DNA of 64,000 nt, taken from Enterobacter ludwigii (GTDB lineage: Bacteria > Pseudomonadota > Gammaproteobacteria > Enterobacterales > Enterobacteriaceae). Where the stretch lies: positions 310,001 to 374,000 of the forward strand of contig CEFQ01000005.1 in the NCBI GenBank assembly GCA_900068845.1. The letters are read 5' to 3'. The notes beneath the pieces are model-generated. The model was given only the letters and a program-made list of their open reading frames with translations, did not search any database and had not been told where the DNA came from. Shown one piece after another: positions 17,936 to 30,462 of this stretch. The stretch's first letter is position 1, and the number at the start of each line of letters is the position of its first letter. The position numbers and the translations under genes were made by a program.

Positions 17936-19264
17936 TTATTTCAACGTCAACTGCGGCAACCATGTTTTTACTTGCGCCATGTAAGTGCTGCGATCTTTAC
18001 CGGTCAGCCCTTCCATGCGCGGCAGTTTCGCCGTCAATGGATTCACCGCCTGGTTGTTGATCCACACTTCATAATGCAGATGCGGACCGGTTGAACGTCC
18101 GGTATTGCCCGACAACGCGATGCGATCGCCGCGTTTCACTTTTTGTCCTGGTTTCACCAGTGCTTTACTCAGGTGCATGTAGCGCGTCATATACTGACGA
18201 CCGTGACGAATTGCCACATAGTTACCGGCAGCGCCGCCGTTCTTCGCCATGACCACTTCGCCATCACCAACCGCCAACACCGGCGTCCCAATCGGCAGCG
18301 CGAAGTCGACACCTTTATGTGGTGCAATGCGCCCGGTCACCGGGTTGAGACGGCGCGGATTAAAGTTAGAGGAGACGCGATACTGCTTAACCGTTGGGAA
18401 ACGCATGAAACCACGCGCTAATCCTGACGCATTGCGATCGTAGAATTTGCCGTCTTCGGCACGGAAAGCGTAATAATCTTTGCCGCCGGTGCGCAGACGT
18501 ACCCCCAGCAGTTGGCTTTGGGCGCTTTTACCATCGAGCATTTCACGTGACATCAGCACACTAAAATCATCGCCGGCGCGCAGTTTGCGGAAATCCATCT
18601 GCCACTGCATCGCTTTAATTACGTTGCTGGTTTCGGCGCTATTGAGGCCGGCTCGCTGGGCGCTGGCGGCAAAGCTGCCACGGACTTCGCCTTTCAGCAC
18701 ACTGTTCTGCCATTCACCCTTTTGCAACTCTTGCTGCATCTTAAAGCTGCCGTTATCGGCGCGCTGATAAGTACGGGTTTCACGGCGATCGATTTCCCAA
18801 CTGAAAGTCTGTAGTTGCCCATCCGCATCTAGCGTCCAGCTGAGTTGCTGGCCGACGCGCATGTTACGCAGATCTTTATCACTGCTGACCAGCGCGTTGA
18901 TATCGCCCATCTCAATGCCGTACTGATTTAACGCGCTGCTCAGCGTATCGCCGGAAGAGACGGTGTAATCGTGTATGTTTGGATTGTCTGGGACGTCTTT
19001 ATCGATGTCGTCAGCAGGAATATCATCTGCCGGTTCTTCAGTGGTCTGGTCAATTGGCTCGCTGGCCTCTGGCAACAGCGTGCGCAGTTCGTCTTTGTCC
19101 AACGCGATAGTTTTCACGATGGGCGCTACATCACGGGGATGATAGACGTAAGGCCGCCAGACTGCGACGGCCAACGTGACAACGGTTAATGAACCCAGCA
19201 TAACGCGGTGGGGACGCGGCAAATTATTAAATGCGAGGGCGACAGAGCGGGCTATCTGCTGCAC
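17936..19264 (-). CDS. mepM: Murein DD-endopeptidase MepM
   Basis: The 442-residue protein cuts D-Ala-meso-DAP crosslinks so that the cell wall can expand. A single membrane anchor (LGSLTVVTLAVAVW, about residues 23-36) precedes a LysM-type region (about 97-145, YTVSSGDTLSSALNQYGIEM) and a C-terminal M23 peptidase domain with zinc ligands in APHKGVDFALP and GPHLHYEVW. Start is GTG at 19264, giving MQQIARSVALAFNNLPRPHR as in E. coli. The gene runs 13 bases behind znuA on the same strand. Confidence 0.96.
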   Translation of the reverse strand: MQQIARSVALAFNNLPRPHRVMLGSLTVVTLAVAVWRPYVYHPRDVAPIVKTIALDKDELRTLLPEASEPIDQTTEEPADDIPADDIDKDVPDNPNIHDYTVSSGDTLSSALNQYGIEMGDINALVSSDKDLRNMRVGQQLSWTLDADGQLQTFSWEIDRRETRTYQRADNGSFKMQQELQKGEWQNSVLKGEVRGSFAASAQRAGLNSAETSNVIKAMQWQMDFRKLRAGDDFSVLMSREMLDGKSAQSQLLGVRLRTGGKDYYAFRAEDGKFYDRNASGLARGFMRFPTVKQYRVSSNFNPRRLNPVTGRIAPHKGVDFALPIGTPVLAVGDGEVVMAKNGGAAGNYVAIRHGRQYMTRYMHLSKALVKPGQKVKRGDRIALSGNTGRSTGPHLHYEVWINNQAVNPLTAKLPRMEGLTGKDRSTYMAQVKTWLPQLTLK

Positions 19265-19277
19265 TTTTACTTATTCC

Positions 19278-20249
19278 TCATGCTCCATTCAGGCAGCTCG
19301 CATACTGGCTCGACAGCTGTGAAAGAAATTTCACGTAGCTATCTTTGGATAAGCTGATGTCCATACCCAACGGATCTAACGTGCCTTTGCGCACGGTGGT
19401 TCCACGGGACACGGCATCGATGACGGCCGGTCTGAATTGTGGTTCAGCGAAAACGCATACGGCTTTCTGCTCAACCAACTGTGTTCGTATTTGATGTAAA
19501 CGCTGGGCGCCTGGTTGGATCTCAGGATTGACGGTGAAATGACCTAATGGTGACAAACCGTAATGTTTTTCAAAGTAGCTGTAAGCGTCGTGAAAAACGA
19601 AATAACCCTTATTCCGCACAGGCGCGAGTTGCGCGCCGATGTGTTTGTCTGCATCGGCTAATTCTGCTTTAAACTCCTGCAGATTAGCGTCAAGTTTGGC
19701 TTTGCTTTGCGGCATAAGTTCCAATAATTTTCCATGGATTGCAACCGCAGATTGTAAGGCCATGTCAGGGGACATCCACAGGTGCATATTAAATTGTCCG
19801 TGATGATGGTGCGCATGAGACGCGTCCTGGTCTTCGGAATTTTCTGAGTCATGTTCATGATCGTGACCGTGCTCATGTTCTTCGTCGTCGTCATCACCAT
19901 TAATCAAAAGCGGTTTTATGCCTGGCAATGCGGCAATTTCAAGGTTTTTGTTAGCGGGTAACTCCGCTGCGGACTTGGTGAGAAAGGCTTCCATTTCTGG
20001 TCCGGTCCACACCACTAAGTCTGCGTTTTTAATACGTTTTACATCAGAAGGGCGTAAGGCATAATCATGTTCTGATGCGCCATCAGGGAGTAATACTTCA
20101 ACCGGAGTAATGCCATCAGCGATAGCCGCTGCGATAAATCCGAGAGGTTTGATTGACGCGACTACCGCAGAGTGCGCGGGTAATGCGCTGGTAGCCGCCA
20201 TTGCCGCAGCAGTAAGGGTAAAAATAAGGCGCTTTTTATTGTGTAACAT
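19278..20249 (-). CDS. znuA: Zinc ABC transporter, periplasmic binding protein ZnuA
   Basis: The 323-residue cluster A-I binding protein has an export signal (about residues 1-27, ending ALPAHSA). Zinc-binding histidines lie in SEHDYALRP, in NMHLWMSPD and in [15 protein letters not shown] flexible acidic and histidine-rich loop (about 120-152; [14 protein letters not shown] then HAHHHH) is typical of zinc-specific ZnuA proteins. It feeds ZnuB/ZnuC, encoded divergently across a shared Zur operator. Confidence 0.96.
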   Translation of the reverse strand: MLHNKKRLIFTLTAAAMAATSALPAHSAVVASIKPLGFIAAAIADGITPVEVLLPDGASEHDYALRPSDVKRIKNADLVVWTGPEMEAFLTKSAAELPANKNLEIAALPGIKPLLINGDDDDEEHEHGHDHEHDSENSEDQDASHAHHHHGQFNMHLWMSPDMALQSAVAIHGKLLELMPQSKAKLDANLQEFKAELADADKHIGAQLAPVRNKGYFVFHDAYSYFEKHYGLSPLGHFTVNPEIQPGAQRLHQIRTQLVEQKAVCVFAEPQFRPAVIDAVSRGTTVRKGTLDPLGMDISLSKDSYVKFLSQLSSQYASCLNGA

Positions 20250-20279
20250 AATACGTCATTCCATCGTGACCCGTTGATG

Positions 20280-20300
20280 GAATGTGATATTATAACATTC
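20280..20300. promoter_or_regulatory. Zur operator between znuA and znuCB
   Basis: A 21-bp near-perfect palindrome with half-sites GAATGTGATA and TATAACATTC around a central T matches the Zur box of enterobacterial znu genes. It lies in the short divergent region, so zinc-loaded Zur would repress both directions. Confidence 0.92.
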
Positions 20301-20326
20301 GAAATTCTATGCAACCCGTAAATATC

Positions 20327-21082
20327 ATGTCGCCACTTGTTACTCTTGAAAACGTTTCTGTGAAATTCTCCCAGCGTCCGGTGCTTGCAGGCATTAGCCT
20401 CTCGCTCGAACCGGGAAAAATTCTCACGCTGCTCGGCCCGAATGGCGCTGGCAAATCCACGCTGGTTCGCGCAGTGCTGGGGCTGCTCAACCCCACCAGC
20501 GGCAGTGTCAAACGAGCCGCTGATTTACGTATCGGTTATGTGCCGCAAAAGCTGCACATCGACCCAACTTTGCCGATCACCGTTGAGCGCTTTATGCGAC
20601 TGTCGCGCGGCACCCAACGCGAAGGCATTTTGCCAGCGTTAAAACGCGTTCAGGCCGGACATTTGCTCAACGCAACACTGCAAAAACTTTCGGGCGGTGA
20701 AACACAACGTGTTTTGCTGGCGCGAGCGTTGCTAAATCAGCCGCAGCTGCTGGTGCTGGACGAACCAACGCAGGGTGTTGACGTCAATGGCCAGGTCGCA
20801 TTGTATGATTTGATCGACCAATTACGGCGTGAATTGAACTGCGGCGTGCTGATGGTTTCGCATGACCTGCATCTGGTGATGGCGAAAACCGACGAAGTGC
20901 TGTGCCTCAACCATCACATTTGCTGCTCCGGCACGCCGGAAGCGGTGTCACAACATCCAGAGTTCATTGCGATGTTTGGCCCTCGTGGCGCGCAACAGTT
21001 GGCAATTTATCGTCACCATCATAATCACCGTCACGATTTACAGGGACGCATTGTTCTGCGCAAAGGAAATGGCCCGTCATGA
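20327..21082 (+). CDS. znuC: Zinc ABC transporter ATP-binding protein ZnuC
   Basis: The 251-residue ATPase has a Walker A (GPNGAGKST), a Q-loop (GYVPQKL), an ABC signature (LSGGETQR), a Walker B ([12 protein letters not shown]) and an H-loop (MVSHDLHLV). Its C-terminal tail has the histidine cluster [10 protein letters not shown], as in E. coli ZnuC. ATG 20327 ([12 protein letters not shown]) is chosen because it aligns with E. coli; an ATG at 20309 would add six residues. It overlaps znuB by four bases (ATGA). Confidence 0.96.
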   Translation: MSPLVTLENVSVKFSQRPVLAGISLSLEPGKILTLLGPNGAGKSTLVRAVLGLLNPTSGSVKRAADLRIGYVPQKLHIDPTLPITVERFMRLSRGTQREGILPALKRVQAGHLLNATLQKLSGGETQRVLLARALLNQPQLLVLDEPTQGVDVNGQVALYDLIDQLRRELNCGVLMVSHDLHLVMAKTDEVLCLNHHICCSGTPEAVSQHPEFIAMFGPRGAQQLAIYRHHHNHRHDLQGRIVLRKGNGPS

Positions 21083-21864
21083 TTGAACTGTTATTACCTG
21101 GCTGGCTAGGCGGCGTCTTGCTGGCGCTGGCAGCCGGCCCGCTCGGCTCATTTGTAGTTTGGCGCCGCATGTCCTATTTCGGCGATACCCTTGCCCATGC
21201 ATCACTGCTGGGTGTGGCATTTGGGTTACTGCTCAACGTGAATCCCTATTACGCGGTGATTCTGGTGACCGTGTGTCTGGCGTTGGGATTAGTATGGCTT
21301 GAGCGTCGTCCGCATCTGGCCATCGATACGCTGCTCGGCATTATGGCGCACAGCGCGCTGTCGCTGGGTTTGGTGGTCGTCAGTCTGATGCAAGGCGTGC
21401 GCGTCGATTTGATGGCTTACCTGTTTGGCGATCTGCTGGCGGTGACGCCCGATGACTTATGGATGATGGGCGGCGGCGTGGCGATTGTGCTAGCCGTAAT
21501 GGCGTGGCAATGGAATTCATTGTTGTCGATGACCATCAGTCCGGAACTGGCGCAGGTGGATGGCGTCAACATTCAACGTACCCGTTTGATGCTGATGCTG
21601 GTGACCGCATTAACTATCGGCGTAGCGATGAAGTTCGTCGGCGCATTGATTATTACGTCACTGCTGATTATTCCCGCGGCGACTGCGCGTCGTTTCTCGC
21701 GCTCACCGGAGCAGATGGCGGGGATAGCGGTGATTGCAGGTGTGATCGCGGTGACCGGCGGACTCACCTTCTCGGCCACCTATGATACGCCTGCCGGTCC
21801 TTCGGTGGTGTTATGCGCCGCGGTGCTGTTCATCATCAGCATGGCAAAAAAACCGGCGGCATAA
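21079..21864 (+). CDS. znuB: Zinc ABC transporter permease ZnuB
   Basis: The 261-residue ABC-3 family permease has about eight transmembrane helices, starting [20 protein letters not shown]. The conserved ABC-3 stretches [13 protein letters not shown] and [20 protein letters not shown] are present. Its start overlaps the znuC stop. It ends 7 bases from the convergent ruvB stop, so the two genes share almost no 3' space. Confidence 0.95.
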   Translation: MIELLLPGWLGGVLLALAAGPLGSFVVWRRMSYFGDTLAHASLLGVAFGLLLNVNPYYAVILVTVCLALGLVWLERRPHLAIDTLLGIMAHSALSLGLVVVSLMQGVRVDLMAYLFGDLLAVTPDDLWMMGGGVAIVLAVMAWQWNSLLSMTISPELAQVDGVNIQRTRLMLMLVTALTIGVAMKFVGALIITSLLIIPAATARRFSRSPEQMAGIAVIAGVIAVTGGLTFSATYDTPAGPSVVLCAAVLFIISMAKKPAA

Positions 21865-21871
21865 CGCCGGT

Positions 21872-22876
21872 TTACTCTTCGCGACTTATGCCGAAGTGTT
21901 TGTAAGCATGCTGCGTTGCCATTCGGCCGCGCGGTGTGCGTTGAATGAATCCTTGCTGAATCAGGAAGGGTTCAATCACATCCTCGATGGTTTCCCGCTC
22001 TTCGCCAATCGCCGCAGCCAGGTTATCCAAACCCACCGGACCACCCGAAAATTTATCGATGATCGCCAGCAGCAGCTTACGGTCCATATAATCAAAACCC
22101 TGGCTGTCGACATTCAGCATATCGAGCGCGCTGGCTGACACTTCGCCGCTCAGGTTGCCATTGGCGCGCACTTCAGCAAAGTCACGTACGCGACGCAGCA
22201 GGCGGTTAGCGATACGCGGCGTACCGCGCGCACGACGCGCTATTTCTAACGCGCCCTCTTCACTCAGCGCCAGGCCAAGACAAGCCGCGCTGCGGCCAAC
22301 GATATGCTGCAGATCGGGCACGTTATAGAATTCAAGGCGCTGGACGATGCCGAAGCGGTCGCGCAGCGGCGAAGTTAACGAACCGGCGCGCGTTGTGGCC
22401 CCAATCAGGGTAAACGGCGGCAGATCGAGTTTAATCGAACGCGCAGCAGGGCCTTCACCGATCATGATATCCAGCTGATAGTCTTCCATCGCCGGATACA
22501 ACACTTCTTCCACCACTGGCGACAAGCGATGGATCTCATCGATAAACAGCACATCGTGAGGTTCAAGATTGGTGAGCATCGCCGCCAGATCGCCCGCTTT
22601 TTCCAGCACCGGCCCCGATGTCGTACGCAGATTAACGCCCATTTCATTCGCGACGATGTTGGCCAGGGTGGTTTTACCCAATCCCGGCGGGCCAAAAATC
22701 AGCAGATGATCGAGTGCATCGCCACGCAGTTTCGCGGCCTGGATGAAAATCTCCATTTGCTCACGCACCTGCGGCTGGCCAACATATTCCGTTAGCAGCT
22801 TTGGTCGAATGGCACGGTCGAGCGTTTCTTCTTCATTAAAGGAACTGCCCGAGACCAGGCGATCGGCTTCAATCAT
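21872..22876 (-). CDS. ruvB: Holliday junction branch migration ATPase RuvB
   Basis: The 334-residue AAA+ motor drives branch migration with RuvA. It shows Walker A (GPPGLGKTT), Walker B ([10 protein letters not shown]), sensor 1 ([10 protein letters not shown]), an arginine-finger region ([13 protein letters not shown]) and a C-terminal winged helix. GAGGT precedes ATG 22876, and the gene follows ruvA with 8 bases between them. It belongs to the LexA-controlled ruvAB unit. Confidence 0.98.
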   Translation of the reverse strand: MIEADRLVSGSSFNEEETLDRAIRPKLLTEYVGQPQVREQMEIFIQAAKLRGDALDHLLIFGPPGLGKTTLANIVANEMGVNLRTTSGPVLEKAGDLAAMLTNLEPHDVLFIDEIHRLSPVVEEVLYPAMEDYQLDIMIGEGPAARSIKLDLPPFTLIGATTRAGSLTSPLRDRFGIVQRLEFYNVPDLQHIVGRSAACLGLALSEEGALEIARRARGTPRIANRLLRRVRDFAEVRANGNLSGEVSASALDMLNVDSQGFDYMDRKLLLAIIDKFSGGPVGLDNLAAAIGEERETIEDVIEPFLIQQGFIQRTPRGRMATQHAYKHFGISREE

Positions 22877-22884
22877 GCTTTACC

Positions 22885-23499
22885 TCAAATAGCTGCACGC
22901 AGGGCTTCACGAATCAGGGTTTCGCAATCCGCATCCGGTTTGCCGACTTTGCTGATCATACGGCTGGCTTCCTGCGGTTTATAGCCGAGAGCCACCAGCG
23001 CTGAAACCGCTTCGGCTTCGGCATCGTTATTGTCCTGCGCAGCGGAAGGCGTGGTCAACGTAAAGGTTGAATCACCCCCAAACAGATCGCCGTGCATGCC
23101 GATGAAGCGGTCTTTCATTTCCACAATTAAACGCTCGGCGGTTTTTTTACCCACGCCCGGCAGTTTGATCAGGGAGGCAATCTCTTGTCGCTCAACAGCG
23201 GTCACAAACTGCTGTGCCGACATACCGGACAGAATCGCCAGCGCCAGTTTCGGTCCCACGCCATTCACTTTTACCAGTTCGCGGAACAGCGTGCGTTCCT
23301 GCTTGTTATTAAAGCCGAACAGTAACTGCGCATCTTCACGCACCACAAACTGGGTGAAGATGATCGCTTCCTGATTGATTTCTGGCAGCTCGTAAAAGCA
23401 GGTCATTGGCATATGCACTTCATAACCGACACCGTGCGCCTCAATCAACACCAGCGGCGGCTGTTTTTCCAGAATGTTGCCTCGTAAACGACCAATCAC
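22885..23499 (-). CDS. ruvA: Holliday junction DNA helicase subunit RuvA
   Basis: The 204-residue protein binds four-way junctions as a tetramer and loads RuvB. The N-terminal OB domain ([20 protein letters not shown]) is followed by two helix-hairpin-helix motifs ([14 protein letters not shown] and [16 protein letters not shown]) and a C-terminal RuvB-binding domain. Start is GTG at 23499, as in E. coli. A LexA box lies 54-69 bases upstream. Confidence 0.97.
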   Translation of the reverse strand: MIGRLRGNILEKQPPLVLIEAHGVGYEVHMPMTCFYELPEINQEAIIFTQFVVREDAQLLFGFNNKQERTLFRELVKVNGVGPKLALAILSGMSAQQFVTAVERQEIASLIKLPGVGKKTAERLIVEMKDRFIGMHGDLFGGDSTFTLTTPSAAQDNNDAEAEAVSALVALGYKPQEASRMISKVGKPDADCETLIREALRAAI

Positions 23500-23544
23500 C
23501 TGAGCAATTCCTTAATCTGATAAGTAAGCCTGTTTATATACCAT

Positions 23545-23570
23545 AAAAAAGGCTGGATGAATATCCAGCC
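23545..23570 (-). promoter_or_regulatory. LexA box of ruvAB, overlapping the ruvC terminator hairpin
   Basis: Bases 23553-23568 form a CTG-N10-CAG palindrome (CTGGAT-N4-ATCCAG) that closely matches the E. coli ruvA SOS box. The same bases plus flanking GG/CC form the stem of a hairpin followed on the minus strand by TTTTTT, i.e. a rho-independent terminator just after ruvC. One element thus seems to end ruvC transcription and control ruvAB. Confidence 0.88.
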
Positions 23571-23591
23571 TCATGTCGCCTTTCGTTTCCG

Positions 23592-24119
23592 CTAACCCGA
23601 TCGCATACGACCGCGCGTCATCACCAATTTTGTATCGCTAATACGCGCCGCATTCTGGCTCATATGACAATGCGTGATGGCAATGGCCAGCGCATCGGCG
23701 GCATCGGCTTGCGGATTAGCTGGCAGTTTGAGCAAGGTGCGTACCATATGCTGAACCTGACTTTTCTCTGCACCGCCGGTGCCAGTGACGGTTTGCTTCA
23801 CCTGTCGCGCCGCGTATTCAAACACTGGCAAATCATGATTCACCGCCGCGACAATCGCCGCCCCGCGCGCCTGGCCCAGCTTAAGTGCTGAGTCAGCATT
23901 TTTCGCCATAAATACCTGTTCGATAGCGAAGTAGTCGGGTGAGAATTGCGTGATGATTTCACTGACGCCCGCGTAAATCAGTTTGAGGCGTGTCGGCAGA
24001 TCGGTAACGCTGGTGCGGATACAGCCGCTGCCCAGATAGGTGAGCTGGCGGCCAGTTTGGCGGATGACACCATAACCGGTGACGCGTGAGCCGGGATCGA
24101 TCCCGAGAATTATCGCCAC
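23592..24119 (-). CDS. ruvC: Crossover junction endodeoxyribonuclease RuvC
   Basis: The 175-residue resolvase nicks Holliday junctions symmetrically. The four catalytic acids are visible: Asp in [12 protein letters not shown], Glu in [11 protein letters not shown], and the two Asp in [13 protein letters not shown]. Start is GTG at 24119 (MAIILGID). It lies 37 bases behind yebC on the same strand and ends before the LexA-box hairpin. Confidence 0.97.
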   Translation of the reverse strand: MAIILGIDPGSRVTGYGVIRQTGRQLTYLGSGCIRTSVTDLPTRLKLIYAGVSEIITQFSPDYFAIEQVFMAKNADSALKLGQARGAAIVAAVNHDLPVFEYAARQVKQTVTGTGGAEKSQVQHMVRTLLKLPANPQADAADALAIAITHCHMSQNAARISDTKLVMTRGRMRSG

Positions 24120-24156
24120 AGCGCGTCTCCGGTGAGTGGGGTTTTAAGCAACGCCA

Positions 24157-24900
24157 TTACAGCGTTTCTGCGATCTCATCAGAGATTTCACCGTTATGGT
24201 AAACTTCCTGCACGTCGTCGCAATCTTCCAGCATGTCGATCAGGCGCAACAATTTAGGCGCGGTTTCGGCATCCATTTCGGCTTTGGTTGAAGGGATCAT
24301 CGAGACTTCAGCAGTGTCCGCCTTCAGACCGCCCGCTTCCAGCGCATCACGCACCGCACCCATTTCTTCCCACGCGGTGAAGACATCAATCGCGCCGTCG
24401 TCATAGGTCACAACGTCTTCGGCACCGGCTTCCAGCGCTGCTTCCATAACCGCATCTTCGTCCTGACCGGGTGCGAAGGAAATAACGCCCTTCTTGCTGA
24501 ACAGGTAAGAAACCGAACCGTCAGTACCGAGGTTGCCGCCGGTTTTGGTGAAGGCATGACGGACTTCGCCCACGGTGCGATTACGGTTGTCGCTCAGGCA
24601 CTCAATCATAACCGCCGAGCCGCCCGGACCGTAACCTTCATAAATGATGGTTTCCATGTTGGAGTCATCTTCACCGCCCACGCCACGTGCAATCGCACGG
24701 TTCATGGTGTCACGCGTCATATTGTTGGACAGCGCTTTGTCCATCGCGGCGCGCAGACGCGGGTTAGAACCGGCATCGCCGCCACCCAGTTTCGCGGCGG
24801 TGACCAGCTCACGAATGATTTTGGTGAAGATTTTACCGCGCTTAGCGTCCTGAGCAGCCTTGCGGTGCTTGGTGTTTGCCCATTTACTGTGTCCAGCCAT
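24157..24900 (-). CDS. yebC: YebC/PmpR family protein (TACO1-like)
   Basis: The 247-residue protein starts [20 protein letters not shown], the universal signature of the family, and shows the three-domain length of E. coli YebC (246). The family has been described both as DNA-binding regulators and as translation factors that relieve ribosome stalling at proline-rich sequences. It precedes ruvC, as in most gammaproteobacteria. Confidence 0.95.
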   Translation of the reverse strand: MAGHSKWANTKHRKAAQDAKRGKIFTKIIRELVTAAKLGGGDAGSNPRLRAAMDKALSNNMTRDTMNRAIARGVGGEDDSNMETIIYEGYGPGGSAVMIECLSDNRNRTVGEVRHAFTKTGGNLGTDGSVSYLFSKKGVISFAPGQDEDAVMEAALEAGAEDVVTYDDGAIDVFTAWEEMGAVRDALEAGGLKADTAEVSMIPSTKAEMDAETAPKLLRLIDMLEDCDDVQEVYHNGEISDEIAETL

Positions 24901-25172
24901 CTTGCATACTCTCCGATCTTATCAATCGCACGGGCTATCTTACTTGCGATCCCGGCTCCCGGCAGTGCTCGCAATCCTCACGTACCAAAGTACGCTCCGG
25001 TTGCTGTGCGCTGGCGGTAACCGACCTCGCTGCGACGATTACGCCCGACTGTTCAATTTTAGCGGTGCAGGATTCACTATCCTGCACCAGGTTTAAAGGA
25101 CGAAGGCATCGCTTCGTCGGATTCATCGAATTTAGCTGAACTGCCGCAGAAATAACGCATGGCGACGAGCAT
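24901..25172. repeat. Structured non-coding region with several hairpins between nudB and yebC
   Basis: This 272-base gap contains a 10-bp stem with a 5-base loop (25064-25073 with 25079-25088) and a 7-bp stem GACGAAG/CTTCGTC (25099-25105 with 25112-25118), which may end nudB. It also has CGTAC/GTACG at 24981-24994 and TTGCGA/TCGCAA arms at 24944-24974. The mosaic of short palindromes looks like dispersed intergenic repeats of enterobacteria, but a second copy in this window was not found. The yebC promoter must also lie here. Confidence 0.5.
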
Positions 25173-25604
25173 TCAGATAAATTCTTCAATTGCCTGGCGG
25201 TTACTCCAGGACTTGGTGAGGGCTGCGGCAGCGGCGGGATCCAGCCAGCGCGCGGCAAGATGCTCGGTGAGCAGCAGCTCGCGCTCTGCGGGCAAAGCCA
25301 ACCTGAACCAGTGCTCGCGGTTGTGCGTGATACCCGGTGCGTAACGATGGCGATAGTGCGGGAAGATCTCAAACTCGATTTGTTTGTGGCAATCATCCAG
25401 CATTAACTTTTCGTTCGCAATATCGATGGCGAGTTCTTCTAACACTTCGCGCTGAGCCGCCTGGCGCGGGGTTTCGCCCGCTTCCAGACTGCCCGTAACC
25501 GATTGCCAGAAGCTGTCGTCATCACGTCGCTGCAGCATTAACACCCGGCCGGTATCTCGCGCAAAAATCACCACCAGCACCGAGACCGGATGTTTAAAGC
25601 CCAT
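25173..25604 (-). CDS. nudB: Dihydroneopterin triphosphate diphosphatase NudB
   Basis: The 143-residue Nudix hydrolase removes pyrophosphate from dihydroneopterin triphosphate in folate synthesis. The Nudix box GSLEAGETPRQAAQREVLEE fits the G-x5-E-x7-REVxEE pattern exactly. ATG 25604 overlaps the aspS stop by one base (TAATG), so the genes are translationally coupled. A longer upstream frame inside aspS is not used. Confidence 0.94.
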   Translation of the reverse strand: MGFKHPVSVLVVIFARDTGRVLMLQRRDDDSFWQSVTGSLEAGETPRQAAQREVLEELAIDIANEKLMLDDCHKQIEFEIFPHYRHRYAPGITHNREHWFRLALPAERELLLTEHLAARWLDPAAAAALTKSWSNRQAIEEFI

Positions 25605-27385
25605 TACTTGTTCTCTGACTTTTCTTTCTTCGGTGCCACCAAAATCCCAAGGTCCAGCAGCGCGGCTGGATTGGCTTCGCTTGGTGCTTCGGTCATCATG
25701 CACGCCGCGGCGGTGGTTTTCGGGAACGCAATCACATCACGGATGTTATCGGTACCAGTCAACAGCATGGTCAGACGATCCAGACCAAACGCCAGGCCCG
25801 CATGCGGCGGCGTGCCGTATTTCAGCGCGTCGAGCAGGAAGCCAAACTTCTCACGCTGCTCTTCTTCGGTGATACCGAGGATGCTGAACACCGTCTGCTG
25901 CATTTTGCCGCTGTGAATACGCACTGAACCGCCACCCACTTCGTAGCCGTTAATCACCATATCGTAAGCATTTGCCACCGCTTGCACCGGATCGGTTGCC
26001 AGCTCTTCGGCGCTCAGGTTTTTCGGCGAGGTGAACGGATGGTGCATCGCTGCCAGGCCGCCCTCTTCATCTTCTTCAAACATCGGGAAGTCAATCACCC
26101 ACAGCGGTGCCCAGGCTTTATCATCGGTGATCTGCAGATCGCGACCGACTTTCAGACGCAGCGCGCCCAGCGCATCCGCCACCACTTTGGCACGATCAGC
26201 GCCGAAGAAGATCAGATCGCCATCTTGTGCGCCAGTGCGGTTGAGAATGTTTTCAACGATTTCCGCGCTGAGGAACTTGGCCACCGGGCTCTGTACGCCT
26301 TCGAAACCTTTGGCGCGTTCGTTGATCTTCATCCACGCCAGGCCTTTCGCGCCGTAGATTTCAACAAATTTGCCGTATTCGTCAATTTGCTTACGCGTCA
26401 GCGCCGCACCGCCCGGTACGCGCAGCGCCGCCACGCGGCCTTTGGCGTCATTGGCTGGACCGGCAAACACCTGGAACTCAACGTTTTTCAGCAAATCGGC
26501 AACGTCCACCAGCTCCATTGGGTTACGCAGGTCTGGCTTATCAGAACCGTAACGGTTCATTGCTTCCGCAAAGGTCATCTGCGGGAAGTCACCAAGATCC
26601 ACACCTTTGATGTTGATCCACAGTTCACGAATCAGACGTTCCATCTTTTCACGCACCTGCTCGGCGGTCATGAAAGAGGTTTCCACATCGATCTGGGTGA
26701 ATTCTGGCTGACGATCGGCACGCAGGTCTTCGTCACGGAAACACTTCACGATCTGATAGTAGCGGTCAAAACCCGACATCATCAGCAGCTGTTTGAACAG
26801 CTGTGGCGACTGCGGCAAGGCGTAAAATTTACCTTTGTGCACGCGGCTTGGCACCAGATAGTCACGCGCACCTTCCGGCGTAGCTTTGGTCAGCATTGGC
26901 GTTTCGATATCAAGGAAACCCTGGTCGTCCATAAAGCGACGCACGAAGCTGGTAATTTTAGCGCGGTTTTTTAAACGCTGAGCCATTTCCGGACGACGCA
27001 GGTCCAGATAGCGATAAGTCAGACGCGCTTCTTCGCTGTTCACCTGGTTAGAGTCCAGCGGCAGCGGTTCAGCGCGGTTGATGATGTTCAGCTCATGGGC
27101 GAACACTTCCACTTCGCCGGTCGCCATCTCGCTGTTTTTGTTCTTTTCGTCACGTGCACGCACGGTGCCGGTGATCTGGATACAGAATTCGTTACGCAGC
27201 TCAGATGCCAGCTGGAAAGCGTCCTGACGATCGGCATCGAAGAACACCTGGGCGATACCTTCACGGTCACGCATATCGATAAAAATCAGGCTGCCGAGAT
27301 CGCGACGGCGATTTACCCAGCCGCAGAGAGTGACTTGCTGACCCACGTGAGACAGATTGAGCTGTCCGCAATATTCTGTACGCAT
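25604..27385 (-). CDS. aspS: Aspartyl-tRNA synthetase
   Basis: The 593-residue class IIb synthetase begins with an OB-fold anticodon-binding domain (about residues 1-110, [20 protein letters not shown]). Class II motif 2 follows ([20 protein letters not shown]), then the bacterial GAD insertion domain, and motif 3 ([15 protein letters not shown]). Length equals the bacterial enzyme of about 590 residues. It lies upstream of nudB and yebC, as in E. coli. Confidence 0.98.
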   Translation of the reverse strand: MRTEYCGQLNLSHVGQQVTLCGWVNRRRDLGSLIFIDMRDREGIAQVFFDADRQDAFQLASELRNEFCIQITGTVRARDEKNKNSEMATGEVEVFAHELNIINRAEPLPLDSNQVNSEEARLTYRYLDLRRPEMAQRLKNRAKITSFVRRFMDDQGFLDIETPMLTKATPEGARDYLVPSRVHKGKFYALPQSPQLFKQLLMMSGFDRYYQIVKCFRDEDLRADRQPEFTQIDVETSFMTAEQVREKMERLIRELWINIKGVDLGDFPQMTFAEAMNRYGSDKPDLRNPMELVDVADLLKNVEFQVFAGPANDAKGRVAALRVPGGAALTRKQIDEYGKFVEIYGAKGLAWMKINERAKGFEGVQSPVAKFLSAEIVENILNRTGAQDGDLIFFGADRAKVVADALGALRLKVGRDLQITDDKAWAPLWVIDFPMFEEDEEGGLAAMHHPFTSPKNLSAEELATDPVQAVANAYDMVINGYEVGGGSVRIHSGKMQQTVFSILGITEEEQREKFGFLLDALKYGTPPHAGLAFGLDRLTMLLTGTDNIRDVIAFPKTTAAACMMTEAPSEANPAALLDLGILVAPKKEKSENK

Positions 27386-27618
27386 AACGTATCCTTTTAA
27401 CTTCGCCGCTGCTGCCAGACAACATCAGGCCGCGTAACCTTCTGAGATGCTGTCGCAAAAAAGGCGGCTATTATAATGGAAAAACCCAGGCAGGATAAGT
27501 GGAGCCAGATCAAAGCGGACAAAACATTATGCTTTATCGCGCTGTTTTTCCTGCCGACATCAAAACAGGGTACATTAAGCCGCCCTTTCCCGCCCCTAAA
27601 GGATTCAGGAGTTCGCGT

Positions 27619-30213
<2,595 letters not shown>

Positions 30214-30269
30214 TGCTTGATGCCGCGTTAGCGGCATTTAGGTGCGATTAGGCGGGATGGGTGCGTTTC

Positions 30270-30457
30270 AGGTAGAAATGTGGGGCCGCTGCGTAAAGGC
30301 GTCGTGGACACATCCCTGTGGACTCTGCCGCCGGTTACTCGCCTTATCCCTGAGGCTCGCCCACTTCGTGGGCCAACGCTTCGCATTGTTCAAAAACGCT
30401 CCCGGCGTTTTTGTCCATGCGCTGGAAGCTTTACTCCGCGGCCCCACATTCCTGCCT
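30270..30457. repeat. 188-bp element with 28-bp imperfect terminal inverted repeats (MITE-like)
   Basis: Bases 30270-30297 and 30430-30457 are inverted copies with 23 of 28 positions identical, sharing the core ATGTGGGGCCGC. The inside holds smaller hairpins (GCCCAC/GTGGGC and an ACGC-CCGGCGT stem) but no convincing gene. TTCA occurs at both outer edges if the ends are set at GGTAG and CTGCC, compatible with a target duplication. It sits between cmoB and the next gene, six bases from that gene's stop codon. A miniature non-autonomous element or large palindromic unit is inferred. Confidence 0.65.
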
Positions 30458-30462
30458 TCATA

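Noticed and set aside
25982-26974. 330-codon plus-strand frame
   Set aside because: Entirely opposite aspS, whose family motifs are intact; a codon-usage shadow.
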